Assembly (NCBI RefSeq): GCF_001713475.1
Contig: NZ_CP016499.1
Location: forward strand, 2,604,001-2,668,000
From: Agrobacterium sp. RAC06
GTDB taxonomy: Bacteria > Pseudomonadota > Alphaproteobacteria > Rhizobiales > Rhizobiaceae
Length of the DNA: 64,000 bases
Reading direction: 5' to 3'
In this document: positions 26,993 to 35,400 of the stretch, in pieces
Layout: every line of letters begins with the position of its first letter
Position numbering within the stretch: position 1 is the stretch's first letter
Made by a program: the position numbers and the translations under genes
Notes under the pieces: generated by a model
What the model saw: only the letters and a program-made list of their open reading frames with translations
Databases searched by the model: none
What the model was told of the DNA's origin: nothing

Positions 26993-27586
26993 TCAAATCC
27001 AGCCGATGGCGCGGCCGGCAAGACTCAAGGCAAAGACCGCGAGGCAGCTTGCGGCGACCCGCCCGAACAGCAAGGGGTTGGTGGTTGCCAGCCGCCGGAG
27101 GATGGCGGCGCCGGCGCTCAACCAGCAGGTGGCGACAATGACGACGAGCAGCAAAAACATGGCGAGATAGGGGAGCGGCCGGAGCAGTGCTTCCAGCGAA
27201 CCCGTTCCGGCGGCGGGAATGAGGGCAAGCCCGATGATCAGGGCCTTGGGGTTGAGCACCGTGGTGGCGTAGACGGCAACCACCGTCGTTCCGGCCTGCG
27301 CATTGGCCGAAGGCGGCCGGATCCAGAGCCGGGCGGCGAGCAGCAAGACCCAGAGGGTCGAGGCGAGCTTGATGCCAAGGGCTGCAGCCGGCTGATCGAT
27401 GAGCAGTGGCGCGGCCAAAAAGACAAGCGGGACGATGGCCGTGAGATAGCCGGCGCATTCGGCACCGATCAGCGGCAGCGAGGCCTTGAGGCCGCGGGTG
27501 GCGCCTGAAACGGCAAGCAGGGTATTCGTCGGCCCCGGCGTCAGCAGGAGGAGCAGGACGGCAAAGGCAAAGGCGGACAGGGACAA
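26993..27586 (-). CDS. LysE/RhtB family exporter
   Basis: A 197-residue membrane protein with about six hydrophobic helices. LLLLLTPGPTNTLLAVSG near the N-terminus and GECAG-like GAECAGYL are characteristic of LysE/RhtB exporters of amino acids or similar small molecules. The substrate is unknown. It lies downstream of the glutamine amidotransferase gene on the same strand, about 100 bases apart. Confidence 0.87.
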   Translation of the reverse strand: MSLSAFAFAVLLLLLTPGPTNTLLAVSGATRGLKASLPLIGAECAGYLTAIVPLVFLAAPLLIDQPAAALGIKLASTLWVLLLAARLWIRPPSANAQAGTTVVAVYATTVLNPKALIIGLALIPAAGTGSLEALLRPLPYLAMFLLLVVIVATCWLSAGAAILRRLATTNPLLFGRVAASCLAVFALSLAGRAIGWI

Positions 27587-27690
27587 GGCAGAACTCCGAT
27601 CAGTGAGGTCGGAGATAACAGGTCGGGTGCTGCGGCGGCTTGATGTCGGTCAAACCCGGCGAAGGGATCCGGGTGACGCGGGAGATGCGC

Positions 27691-28395
27691 TCAAGACGGG
27701 AGGATCTGCCGGACCCAGGCACGAGCCAGCGCCAGCCCGGCTTCATCGGAAAGCTGCCCGTCGGTCGGTTCGATCTCAGGATGGCGGTTGAGCCAGCCGG
27801 GTTCCTTGCGCTCGATGACCTCTGGGAAATGCGTCATCCAGTTGCGCACAACCTCGCGGTTAGCCTCGAAATGGAACTGGAAGCCATAGGCAGCGCGGCC
27901 GATGCGGAAGGCCTGGTGGCGAGCCGCTTCGTTTTCCGCGAGGTGAGCAGAACCTTGCGGCAGCGTGAAGGTGTCGTCGTGCCACTGGAAGGAGAGGAAT
28001 TGGTCGGGCATGGCCGAGAGCACCGGATCGTGTCTGCCGGCTTCGGTGCGGCCGATGCTGCGCCAACCGAATTCGGGAGCGGCACCGATCAGGTTTTCGC
28101 TGCCATAGGCGCGGGCAAGGAGCTGGCTGCCGAGACAGATGCCGAGCACGGCTTTCGCGCTGTCGCCGAAGCGACGCATCAGGCTTGCGAGTTCCGGGAG
28201 ATAGGGATGCTTCTCGTCGTCGCGGGCATTCTGCTCACCACCGAACACCACCAGAGCGTCGAATGCATCGAGGTCCGGCAGTGGTACGCCGGCATAGGCG
28301 CGGATGGTGGTAGTCTTCGCGCCCGCCTCGGCAAGCGCAATGCCGACCTGACCGACTTCGGTGACGCGGGTGTTTTCGACGATGGCAACGCGCAT
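27691..28395 (-). CDS. Class I glutamine amidotransferase-like protein
   Basis: A 234-residue single-domain type 1 amidotransferase. The nucleophile is the Cys in VLGICLGSQLLA and the His-Glu part of the triad is in YGFQFHFEA. It resembles GMP-synthase-like or gamma-glutamyl hydrolase-type free domains with unknown partner. ATG at 28395 (MRVAIVENTRVTEVG) is the natural start; the frame remains open upstream over GC-rich noncoding sequence. It lies between DoxX and LysE on the same strand. Confidence 0.86.
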   Translation of the reverse strand: MRVAIVENTRVTEVGQVGIALAEAGAKTTTIRAYAGVPLPDLDAFDALVVFGGEQNARDDEKHPYLPELASLMRRFGDSAKAVLGICLGSQLLARAYGSENLIGAAPEFGWRSIGRTEAGRHDPVLSAMPDQFLSFQWHDDTFTLPQGSAHLAENEAARHQAFRIGRAAYGFQFHFEANREVVRNWMTHFPEVIERKEPGWLNRHPEIEPTDGQLSDEAGLALARAWVRQILPS

Positions 28396-28508
28396 GGGGA
28401 ATCGGATCTCGTGGGTGGCTGCCTCAGAGAAAGCATGCGGATGCGAATGTCGCAAGACGGGGGCGCCGCAAGATGGAAGGGCGCCGCAAGCAGCGCCCTT
28501 CCGGGACC

Positions 28509-28949
28509 TCAGAAGGTTTTCTTCAGACGGGCGTCGACAGAGTGGCGGTTGCCGCCACGGATGACGAAATAGAACGTCATCGCCGCCCAAAGCAGAGATT
28601 TTTCAGCCCCAGAGAAGCCCTGATCCAGCTGGATCCAGTGGAAATAGACCGTGACCAGCAGGACGATCGTAGCTGCAAAGGCTGCCGGGCGGGTGAGTAG
28701 ACCGATTGCGAGCAGGATGCCGCCGAAGAATTCGGTGATCGCCAGAAGCGGCGACCAGAAGACGCCGGGATAGAAGCCGAGGCCTTCGACCATCTGGACG
28801 GCGCCGAAGGGATCAACGATCTTGCTGGCGCCATGGATGACGAGGAAGCCACCGGCCACCAGACGCAGCAGGGTTTCGACCCCGTCGTGACCGGAGCGAT
28901 AGACGGGGGCAAGGGCAGGAACAAAAAGACGGTTCGGTTCAATGGACAT
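28509..28949 (-). CDS. DoxX family membrane protein
   Basis: A 146-residue protein with four hydrophobic helices: LLRLVAGGFLVIHGASKI, FWSPLLAITEFFGGILLAIG, AAFAATIVLLVTVYF and LLWAAMTFYFVIRGG. This is the DoxX/SURF4-like fold, an inner-membrane protein with proposed roles in redox or sulphur metabolism that are not settled. ATG 28949 is preceded by GGAG at 7 bases; a TTG two codons upstream was rejected. Confidence 0.86.
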   Translation of the reverse strand: MSIEPNRLFVPALAPVYRSGHDGVETLLRLVAGGFLVIHGASKIVDPFGAVQMVEGLGFYPGVFWSPLLAITEFFGGILLAIGLLTRPAAFAATIVLLVTVYFHWIQLDQGFSGAEKSLLWAAMTFYFVIRGGNRHSVDARLKKTF

Positions 28950-29073
28950 GAACAAACTCCAAAAAAGACAATAACCTGCGCGTCATGGCCGAAGCTTAGC
29001 TGCGTGGCAATTGGACGCACGCAGAAAAGTTGATTAGTTGGGTTAACTTATCCGTGAAGTGAGGAATACGCCG

Positions 29074-29376
29074 ATGGAAAAACCCCGGATTTCGATCACC
29101 TACTGCACCCAATGCAACTGGCTTCTGCGGTCAGGCTGGATGGCGCAGGAACTGCTGCACACCTTTGCTGACGATCTGGGCGAAGTGGCACTTATCCCTG
29201 GCACGGGCGGGATTTTCGAGATCAAGCTGAACGACGACCTGATCTGGGAACGCAAGCGTGATGGCGGCTTTCCAGGCCCGAAGGAGCTGAAGCAGAAGGT
29301 GCGTGATGCCATCGATCCCGAGCGCGATCTCGGCCATGTGGACCGGGTGAGCCGCAATGAAGGGCTCGACAGCTGA
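29074..29376 (+). CDS. SelT/SelW/SelH (Rdx) family protein
   Basis: A 100-residue thioredoxin-like protein with the redox motif CTQC in ITYCTQCNWLLRSGW near the N-terminus, where selenoprotein relatives have selenocysteine, and GTGGIFEIKLNDDLIWERK in the middle. It likely works in thiol redox chemistry in the cytoplasm. ATG 29074 behind GTGAGGAA was chosen; a GTG five codons upstream is possible. It diverges from DoxX across 124 bases. Confidence 0.9.
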   Translation: MEKPRISITYCTQCNWLLRSGWMAQELLHTFADDLGEVALIPGTGGIFEIKLNDDLIWERKRDGGFPGPKELKQKVRDAIDPERDLGHVDRVSRNEGLDS

Positions 29377-29423
29377 CACAGGGGCGAAGGCGGCCGCAGA
29401 ACCGCCTTCGAAGATCGCTCGTC

Positions 29424-29888
29424 TCAATAGAAGGGCGATTGGCAGACCTTGTAGTAGCCGCTCGTCGAGAGGAACTGATTGGTGCGGGGATTGTAGGACC
29501 GGTAGCGGTTCAGGCACCAGTCGACATGCCGCTCCCAGGACCGACGTGGCGGACGATAACCCGGATCCTCGTAAACCGGCGGGCGCGGCCGTGGACGGTA
29601 GCCGGGTTCGACATAGACGGGCGGACGCGGCCGTGGGCGATAGACCGGCGGCTCGTCATAGACGGACGGCGGATAATACTCCGGTGGCAGGGGGCGTGGA
29701 CGGCGCGGCGGCGGGCGGTCCCAGGTCTCGTAGCAACCGGAGAAGTCGCAGACGATATCGATCTCTTCGACATCGGAGCCCGGCTGCGAAATCAATGGCA
29801 TCGGCTTCGTCATCGCAGCATCCGCCACGGAGGTGAAAAGCTGGGCGCCGGCGAGCGCCACGGCCACAAAAGCGGATCGAATCGTCAT
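29424..29888 (-). CDS. BA14K family exported protein with proline-rich repeats
   Basis: A 154-residue protein. A signal peptide (FVAVALAGAQLFTSVADA) is followed by a proline/arginine/tyrosine-rich stretch with near-tandem units (YRPRPRPPVYVEPG, YRPRPRPPVYEDPG), and then a C-terminal BA14K domain (HVDWCLNRYRSYNPRTN). BA14K proteins are surface-exposed and immunoreactive in Brucella; a lectin-like role has been proposed. ATG 29888 directly precedes the signal peptide; the frame extends upstream over 18 basic residues unlikely to be translated. Confidence 0.85.
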   Translation of the reverse strand: MTIRSAFVAVALAGAQLFTSVADAAMTKPMPLISQPGSDVEEIDIVCDFSGCYETWDRPPPRRPRPLPPEYYPPSVYDEPPVYRPRPRPPVYVEPGYRPRPRPPVYEDPGYRPPRRSWERHVDWCLNRYRSYNPRTNQFLSTSGYYKVCQSPFY

Positions 29889-30091
29889 ATAGTCATCCCG
29901 TCGTTCATCCCGGCGGCGGGCAAACCGCCTCGCCGACGGCAAGATAGAGCGTTTCGATCACGGCTTTTTCACGGCCGCGTTATCCGTGGCAGACTGTGCA
30001 AAAGGCCTGTGTCCCAACGCATCTGCGAATCCGCTTCCGGCATTCAGGCAGACGCCTTCATCGCGCCGACATGAAAACTTCAAAAAGCCGG

Positions 30092-30120
30092 TTGACAGGT
30101 CGGAGCAGTCCCTTTACACG
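30092..30120 (+). promoter_or_regulatory. Likely promoter of the tRNA-Leu gene
   Basis: A perfect -35 TTGACA at 30092-30097 and a weak -10 TACACG at 30115-30120, 17 bases apart, with the tRNA beginning 10 bases later. Confidence 0.6.
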
Positions 30121-30130
30121 GCTCCTCGTC

Positions 30131-30217
30131 GCCCAGATGGCGGAATTGGTAGACGCGCCAGCTTCAGGTGCTGGTACTCGAAAGGGTGTGGAGGTTCGAG
30201 TCCTCTTCTGGGCACCA
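30131..30217 (+). tRNA. tRNA-Leu (anticodon CAG)
   Basis: An 87-base class II tRNA with encoded CCA. The acceptor stem is GCCCAGA/TCTGGGC, the anticodon stem is CCAGC/GCTGG with loop TTCAGGT (anticodon CAG), and a long variable arm (TACTCGAAAGGGTGTG) precedes the GAGG-TTCGAGT-CCTC T-arm. It reads CUG, a major leucine codon in this GC-rich genome. A terminator follows. Confidence 0.97.
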
Positions 30218-30262
30218 AATTCCGATTTGAGATCAGCAGTTTATGCGATCCTCAAACACTTT

Positions 30263-30289
30263 AAAAAGCCCGGCTTGCCGGGCTTTTTT
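30263..30289 (+). terminator. Terminator after tRNA-Leu
   Basis: Stem AAAAAGCCCGG/CCGGGCTTTTT with a 4-base loop CTTG and a T6 tract, 45 bases past the tRNA. It is the clearest rho-independent terminator in the window. Confidence 0.93.
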
Positions 30290-30388
30290 CTTGTCTGAAA
30301 ATTGAGTTTCCGGTGCTGTCGCACTGTCGTTTTCAGTGCGATTTTTCACGCATTCCCGAGCACCCCAAGACCGCCACAAGGACAGACC

Positions 30389-30610
30389 ATGGACGAGACC
30401 GTCGCCATCGAAAGCCGCAGCGAATTTGCCCTCTGGGCGATCGAACGTGCCAAGGAAATCGTTGCCCAAGAGGGCACGGCGCTGGCGCTTGCGGCGCGCG
30501 ATATGGACGAGGAAGGTTTGCGCGAGGCAGGCCATAAGCTCGGCGGCGCGATCAGCGAAGCGCTGATCGAAGTGTTCGACGGTTTGCTCGGCCAGGACGA
30601 TCCGGCTTGA
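30389..30610 (+). CDS. Small acidic protein of unknown function
   Basis: A 73-residue cytoplasmic-looking protein (MDETVAIESRSEFALWAIER...), acidic and largely helical, with no membrane segment and no recognised domain. ATG 30389 is preceded by AAGGA at good distance; the frame upstream is open but reads through the tRNA terminator region. It is isolated between the tRNA terminator and the convergent TadG-like gene. Confidence 0.65.
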   Translation: MDETVAIESRSEFALWAIERAKEIVAQEGTALALAARDMDEEGLREAGHKLGGAISEALIEVFDGLLGQDDPA

Positions 30611-30679
30611 GAAAAAGGGCGCCCAACGGACGCCCTTCCTCGATCTGAATTCCTTCGACCAGCATCAGCGCAGCCAGCA

Positions 30680-31906
30680 TCAGCGCAGAATGCGAGGATT
30701 GGTGAGACCGCTCGTCGGCGTCGAACCGCCACCCGACAGGGGCTCGATCTTCCAGTTGGCCGAATTCATGATGATGGTATTCACCACCAGCGTGATGTTG
30801 TTCGTCTGGTTCGTGGTCGAATTGTAGGTCACGTCGCGATTGGGCAGGTGGATGATCCCCTTGAGGATCTCGCCCTTGCTGCCGTTGAAGACATATTGCT
30901 GCGGGTTGCGGTTGTTGCTGGTGTCGCTGGTCTTCTCGAACATCAGGATGTCCTTGTAGGTCCCTGATGTCGGCGCCGTCGCCGTGAAGGTCAGGCCGCC
31001 ATTGGCGCGGATCTCGCTGTTGACGTCGGGGAAGTAGAAGGTGACACCTTCCGCCTTCACCGTTGCGCCGGAATTGATGATCATCCGGCCGGAAATGATG
31101 TGCAGACCCGGTTTGAACGTGACGGTCGGCGAGCCGTTGAACGTGGTTCCGCAGTGCTTGCCCGGCTGCAGCGTGATGGACTGACCGTCCATCGTGCCCG
31201 ATGTGGTGCAGTTTGCAGGGACCTTGGGCTCCGGCATCTTGCCGGCGAAGGGATCCGCTTCCGCCGCGCATTTCGTCTGAAGATTGCTGAGCGTGCCGCC
31301 GTTCTTGATATAGTTCGCGCCCTTGACGCAGAATTTCGCCGTATCGATCGTTGCCCCGGCATTCATGATGAAGGCGGGATTGCTGGTCGAATGGACGTGG
31401 ACCTCGCATTTCGTCGATTTGACATTGGCACCGGAGTTGATGAGCACGGCCTGGCTCTTGTTGCCGAGGGCATAAATGCAGCCATTGCCGCCAGCCTCCT
31501 CTTCCGCCCCGGCAGCGACGGTGGTGCTGACGCCAAGCGTGAAGCTGCTCAGGCCGACAATACCGAGAAACCTGTTGTCGACATCCTGCTCGTAGCCGCC
31601 GGTGAGCGAACCGTCGGCATTGACCGTCAGCGTGAAGCCGGCGCTTTCATTCAATTCGTCCTGCTCGACGTCGAGACCGAGAAAGTTACGGGCTTCAAGC
31701 TCCTGGGCGCTTTTCCCACTCTTGCGGGCAGCGGCGAGCATGGCGGCGTCGAGCTGAGCCTGCATCTCGATGCGCGTATTGTAGGCCGAAGCGACATCCA
31801 GTGCACCACCTGCGGACACGAGGACGATCGGTGCGAGCAATGCGGAAATGATACCGAAGTTGCCCGACCGATCCTGCCAACAGTGACTGATCTTCTCCAG
31901 AAGCAT
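30680..31906 (-). CDS. TadG-like pilus assembly/secreted protein
   Basis: A 408-residue protein. Residues ~10-60 are a TadE/TadG-type N-terminus (NFGIISALLAPIVLVSAGGALDVA) with one transmembrane segment, followed by SAYNTRIEMQAQLDAAML. The rest is a long extracytoplasmic region rich in Asn, Thr and Gly with repeated INSGA/MNAGA motifs, suggesting a beta-helix. In rhizobia such Flp-pilus TadG relatives occur both in the tad locus and as single genes. No other tad genes are next to it, although TadD is 3.5 kb away. Confidence 0.78.
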   Translation of the reverse strand: MLLEKISHCWQDRSGNFGIISALLAPIVLVSAGGALDVASAYNTRIEMQAQLDAAMLAAARKSGKSAQELEARNFLGLDVEQDELNESAGFTLTVNADGSLTGGYEQDVDNRFLGIVGLSSFTLGVSTTVAAGAEEEAGGNGCIYALGNKSQAVLINSGANVKSTKCEVHVHSTSNPAFIMNAGATIDTAKFCVKGANYIKNGGTLSNLQTKCAAEADPFAGKMPEPKVPANCTTSGTMDGQSITLQPGKHCGTTFNGSPTVTFKPGLHIISGRMIINSGATVKAEGVTFYFPDVNSEIRANGGLTFTATAPTSGTYKDILMFEKTSDTSNNRNPQQYVFNGSKGEILKGIIHLPNRDVTYNSTTNQTNNITLVVNTIIMNSANWKIEPLSGGGSTPTSGLTNPRILR

Positions 31907-32099
31907 GATGTGTCCTCATTGTTTGAAACGACAATGGATCCGGACCACGCTGGATGGACGGATGCCGTCTATTGAGGACAACCTAAGAACGAAATGCTAC
32001 TTTCGCGTTTTCATCTTACGTAAAATCTTGCAAAGCCCGACAAAGGCCAGTTGATCGCGTAGCTTCCTGCCTCGAACGACTGAACCGAGACCGACGAGA

Positions 32100-32480
32100 T
32101 CAGTCGATAACCCTTGGGTTGACGCCGGGATACCACATGCGGCCGGACCGCGGCGGCTCGGTGCCTTCATAGACGATGCCGTTCTTTTCGCAGCGATAGA
32201 CCGTGTAGGGCAGGCTGTCGCGCAGATCACGGCGACCGAAGTGATGGCGGTTGGGGACAACCGTCCGCGTTTCACAGCTGACGTTTTCACCGAACTGGTT
32301 GACAGGATCCTGCGGCTTGACGCCAGGCAGGTCCTTGAAACTCTCCTGTCCGGCTCTGCTCCAGGCGATGCCTTCTGAGGCTGAGGCGGGGGCGACAGCT
32401 GCGAAGACGGCCAGCGACGCCAGCACCAGAGCAGTGCTGATCTTCGTGGACGTGTTGTTCTTTCGGCAGGCCGGCAGCAT
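32100..32480 (-). CDS. Exported protein of unknown function
   Basis: A 126-residue protein starting MLPACRKNN, with a signal peptide (ISTALVLASLAVFAAVAPASA). The mature part has two cysteines (SCETRTV, YRCEKNG) that could pair, and a C-terminal MWYPGVNPRVID. I do not recognise a family. ATG 32480 was chosen because it begins at the usual distance before the hydrophobic segment; the frame extends 25 codons further without meaning. It follows NlpC/P60 across 71 bases on the same strand. Confidence 0.66.
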   Translation of the reverse strand: MLPACRKNNTSTKISTALVLASLAVFAAVAPASASEGIAWSRAGQESFKDLPGVKPQDPVNQFGENVSCETRTVVPNRHHFGRRDLRDSLPYTVYRCEKNGIVYEGTEPPRSGRMWYPGVNPRVID

Positions 32481-32551
32481 GGGCAATCTTCTCGTCAGCT
32501 CTAGTGGTGCCGATATAAGCACTCGACGCGGCGGCACCAAGACCGGGATCA

Positions 32552-33406
32552 TCACGTTTCGGCGACGGGGCGGCGGTAGCCGGTTGGGGTGCCGTAGAGC
32601 CAGCCGATGCGTTCGATGGCGGCCTCAAGCGTCTCGCGGGCCACGGACATGGTGTTGCCGTTGGCGTGGATCATGGTCGTTTCGTCTTCCATGATCGCCA
32701 CATGGCCCTTCCAGAAGACAAGATCGCCGCGCCTGAGTTCGGCACGCTCCACGGGTACGCCGAGGCCTGATGCCTGCATGTCGCTGTCGCGCGGGGCTTT
32801 CCGCCCTGCCATGCGCATGGCCAGCTGCACGAGACCAGAGCAATCAATGCCGAAGCCGGACTTGCCGCCCCAAAGATAGGGCGTTTCGAGGAACAGCGCT
32901 GCAACGGCGACGTAATCCGGTGCAGGAGGTTCGGCGATCGGGCGAATGTGGCGGGAAACAAGGGCTCCGCCGTCCGGCATCAGCAGATAGCGGGTGCCGC
33001 GGGTTTCCGCCTCCCCCTCGATCGTTAGCCGGCTTCCCATCGACAAGGCCATCCGCGTCGGGAAGCGCAGATCGGGGCCAGAATAGACGAAGCTGCGCGG
33101 CACAGTGACGAGATGGGTTGCTATGGCAACAGCGCCGAGCGTTTCTTCCAGCAGGTAGCCGACATAACCGTCGTCCACCGCCTGCACCCACGCCCAGCCA
33201 TTCTTGCGCTCGAAAACACGGACTTCTTCACCCATCAGGAGTTCGGTATCGATTCCCATGGAAAGATCGGGTTTCGGGCGAAGCGGCACGACCGGCTGGG
33301 TGATCATCGCCGGTTGCGGGGTGACAAACCTGTCCGCTTCGACTTGCCCCTTCAGGGCGATATCGGCGAGATCGGGCCGGAAGGCGTTGAGGCGCCGGTC
33401 GAGCAT
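32552..33406 (-). CDS. NlpC/P60 (C40) peptidase with SH3-like domain
   Basis: A 284-residue protein. Residues ~60-150 fit a bacterial SH3-like region (ELLMGEEVRVFERKNGWAWV) and residues ~160-284 are the NlpC/P60 domain with the catalytic C189 in FGIDCSGLVQ and His in GHVAIM. It should cleave peptidoglycan stem peptides. No signal peptide is visible from ATG 33406, which is the best start; export by another route or a cytoplasmic recycling role is possible. It follows MarR by 13 bases and belongs with the aminopeptidase upstream. Confidence 0.88.
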   Translation of the reverse strand: MLDRRLNAFRPDLADIALKGQVEADRFVTPQPAMITQPVVPLRPKPDLSMGIDTELLMGEEVRVFERKNGWAWVQAVDDGYVGYLLEETLGAVAIATHLVTVPRSFVYSGPDLRFPTRMALSMGSRLTIEGEAETRGTRYLLMPDGGALVSRHIRPIAEPPAPDYVAVAALFLETPYLWGGKSGFGIDCSGLVQLAMRMAGRKAPRDSDMQASGLGVPVERAELRRGDLVFWKGHVAIMEDETTMIHANGNTMSVARETLEAAIERIGWLYGTPTGYRRPVAET

Positions 33407-33419
33407 AATCAAGTCTCCG

Positions 33420-33767
33420 TCAGCCGAGCGAGCGGCCCCGGGCGATGATGTTATCGCCGAATTTTTCGAGAAAGAGCGCACCGCCGACGGTGCGCTTGAC
33501 GATGACGCTGCGGCGGTCGAGCTCGTCCCTGATACGGTCAACGAGGCCCAGCTCCCCGAGCGTATCGAGTGCGCGGGTGATGACAGGCTTTGTGACATTG
33601 AGGGTTGCGGCAAGGCCGCGCACCGTATGGGGCGGCGGCACAAGATAAATCTCGAGAAGCACGGCGAGCTGACGCATGGTGAGGTCGTGGCCGTCTTTCT
33701 GGACCTGATCCAGGGTCACCCTGTGCCACAGGGAAAGCGCCTGGGTCGCCGTCATTTCGAGGCCCAT
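33420..33767 (-). CDS. MarR family transcriptional regulator
   Basis: A 115-residue winged helix protein (LTMRQLAVLLEIYLVPPPHT, then VRGLAATLNVTKPVITRAL and DTLGELGLVDRI, the recognition helix and wing). ATG 33767 follows a strong GGGGGAGGGG. It lies 94 bases after the aminopeptidase and 13 before NlpC/P60, so the three are likely one transcript. The ligand is unknown. Confidence 0.86.
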   Translation of the reverse strand: MGLEMTATQALSLWHRVTLDQVQKDGHDLTMRQLAVLLEIYLVPPPHTVRGLAATLNVTKPVITRALDTLGELGLVDRIRDELDRRSVIVKRTVGGALFLEKFGDNIIARGRSLG

Positions 33768-33861
33768 GGCCCCTCCCCCTCGTTCTGATCCGGGCCAGCA
33801 GCCCCTCGCGAGTATCATTCCGGTAAAGGAACGATCTGGCAAGGGGCTGGTGGATTCAGGC

Positions 33862-35253
33862 TCAGTCGGCGCCGGACTGCAGGTAGCGGTAAAGCGCGCG
33901 GATCGCCTGAGCCTCGCCGCCGACAGGCGAATGGGCCCGCTCCGTCGGCGACCAGCCGAAAATGTCGAAATGCGCCCAGCGGCGGCCCGGCGAGACGAAG
34001 CGCTTGAGGAAGAGGGCGGCCGTGATGGCGCCCGCCATACCGCCCGAGGGGGCATTCGTCACGTCGGCGATCTGGGCCTTCAGCATGCGCTCATACCCCT
34101 TGTAGAGCGGCATGCGCCAGAGCGGATCGTCGACCGCGAGGCTCGCATCGGCGATGCCATGGGCAAGGTCTTCGTCATCGGTGAAGAAGGGCGGCAGATC
34201 CGGGCCGAGCGCGACACGGGCGGCCCCCGTCAGGGTGGCCATGTCGATTAGCAGATCCGGTTCCTCGGCGTCGGCATAGGCCAGCGCATCGGCAAGGATC
34301 AGGCGTCCTTCGGCATCGGTGTTGTCGATCTGGACGGTCAGACCCTTGCGGCTCTTGTAGACGTCACCGGGGCGGAAGGCATTGCCAGCGATGGCGTTTT
34401 CGACCGCGGGAATGACGACGTGGAGATCAACCTTGAGCTTGGCATCCATGATCATCAGCGCAAGGCCGAGAACATTGGCGGCGCCACCCATGTCCTTCTT
34501 CATCAGGAGCATCGAGGAGGCCGGCTTGATGTCGAGGCCGCCGGTGTCGAAGCTCACGCCCTTGCCGACAAGGGTGACCTTGCGATGGCCCTTCTTGCCC
34601 CAGCGCATCTCGATCAAGCGAGGGGCAACCGTGGAGGCGCGGCCGACGGCGTGGACGAGGGGAAAGTTCTTCTCGATGAGTTCGTCGCCGGTGATGACGG
34701 AGACCTCGGCCTTGTAGTGTTCGGCGAGGCGACGGACGGCGGCTTCGATATCGGCCGGGCTCATGTCGTTGGCTGGGGTGTTGATCAGGTCACGGGCGAG
34801 ATAGACGCCCGCCAACTGGCGCTTGATGTCGGCGGCATCGGCATCCTGCGGGATCAGGAGGCGCGGTTCCGTGACCCGCTCGGAGCGATAACGGTCGAAG
34901 CTGTAGGCGCCGAGGCCATAGCCGAGCAGCAGGCGGTTGGCGGTGAGCGGGGCGGTTTCGATGTGCCATTCGCCGGCCGGCAGCGCACGGGCGAGCTTGC
35001 CGGTGAGATAGGGATTTTCGGAAGGGTTGGCGCCGAGCCCGAACAGCGCGCCACCCACATGGCCGTCGGCGGTGGGGATCAGCAGCACCGAGCCGGCCTC
35101 GGCCTTGAAGCCGGCCTTCTTGGCCCAGTCGAGGGCGAGTGGTTCCAGCGTGCCGGTCTCGACATGGGCCGGGGTGACGGCGAAGACCGGGAGCGTCTTG
35201 CCGCCCTTGGTGCTGAAGGGGGACGGTCTTTCGATATACTGGAACGGGGCCAT
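33862..35253 (-). CDS. M17 leucyl aminopeptidase
   Basis: A 463-residue metallo-aminopeptidase. The C-terminal catalytic domain has both signature parts: GKGVSFDTGGLDIKPAS with MKKDMGGAANV (metal ligands Lys and Asp), and NTDAEGRLILADAL. The N-terminal ~150 residues are the shorter non-catalytic domain. It removes N-terminal residues from peptides in the cytoplasm. With the NlpC/P60 enzyme downstream it may act on cell-wall peptides, but this is inference from position. Confidence 0.93.
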   Translation of the reverse strand: MAPFQYIERPSPFSTKGGKTLPVFAVTPAHVETGTLEPLALDWAKKAGFKAEAGSVLLIPTADGHVGGALFGLGANPSENPYLTGKLARALPAGEWHIETAPLTANRLLLGYGLGAYSFDRYRSERVTEPRLLIPQDADAADIKRQLAGVYLARDLINTPANDMSPADIEAAVRRLAEHYKAEVSVITGDELIEKNFPLVHAVGRASTVAPRLIEMRWGKKGHRKVTLVGKGVSFDTGGLDIKPASSMLLMKKDMGGAANVLGLALMIMDAKLKVDLHVVIPAVENAIAGNAFRPGDVYKSRKGLTVQIDNTDAEGRLILADALAYADAEEPDLLIDMATLTGAARVALGPDLPPFFTDDEDLAHGIADASLAVDDPLWRMPLYKGYERMLKAQIADVTNAPSGGMAGAITAALFLKRFVSPGRRWAHFDIFGWSPTERAHSPVGGEAQAIRALYRYLQSGAD

Positions 35254-35400
35254 GGCGAGACGCTTTCTGGAGATTCGGCTGAAGAATCGTTGGGGGCTCG
35301 ATTAACACTCCGTTAGGGTTAACAGATTATTGCTTGAGTGGAGGTTGCGCCGCCCGGACGAGGCGCGGCGGCGGGGACTAGCTAACTCGGGACGATCACC

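Noticed and set aside
30131..30217. Insertion site of a genomic island at tRNA-Leu
   Set aside because: No integrase or direct repeat of the tRNA 3' end is seen on either side in the window.
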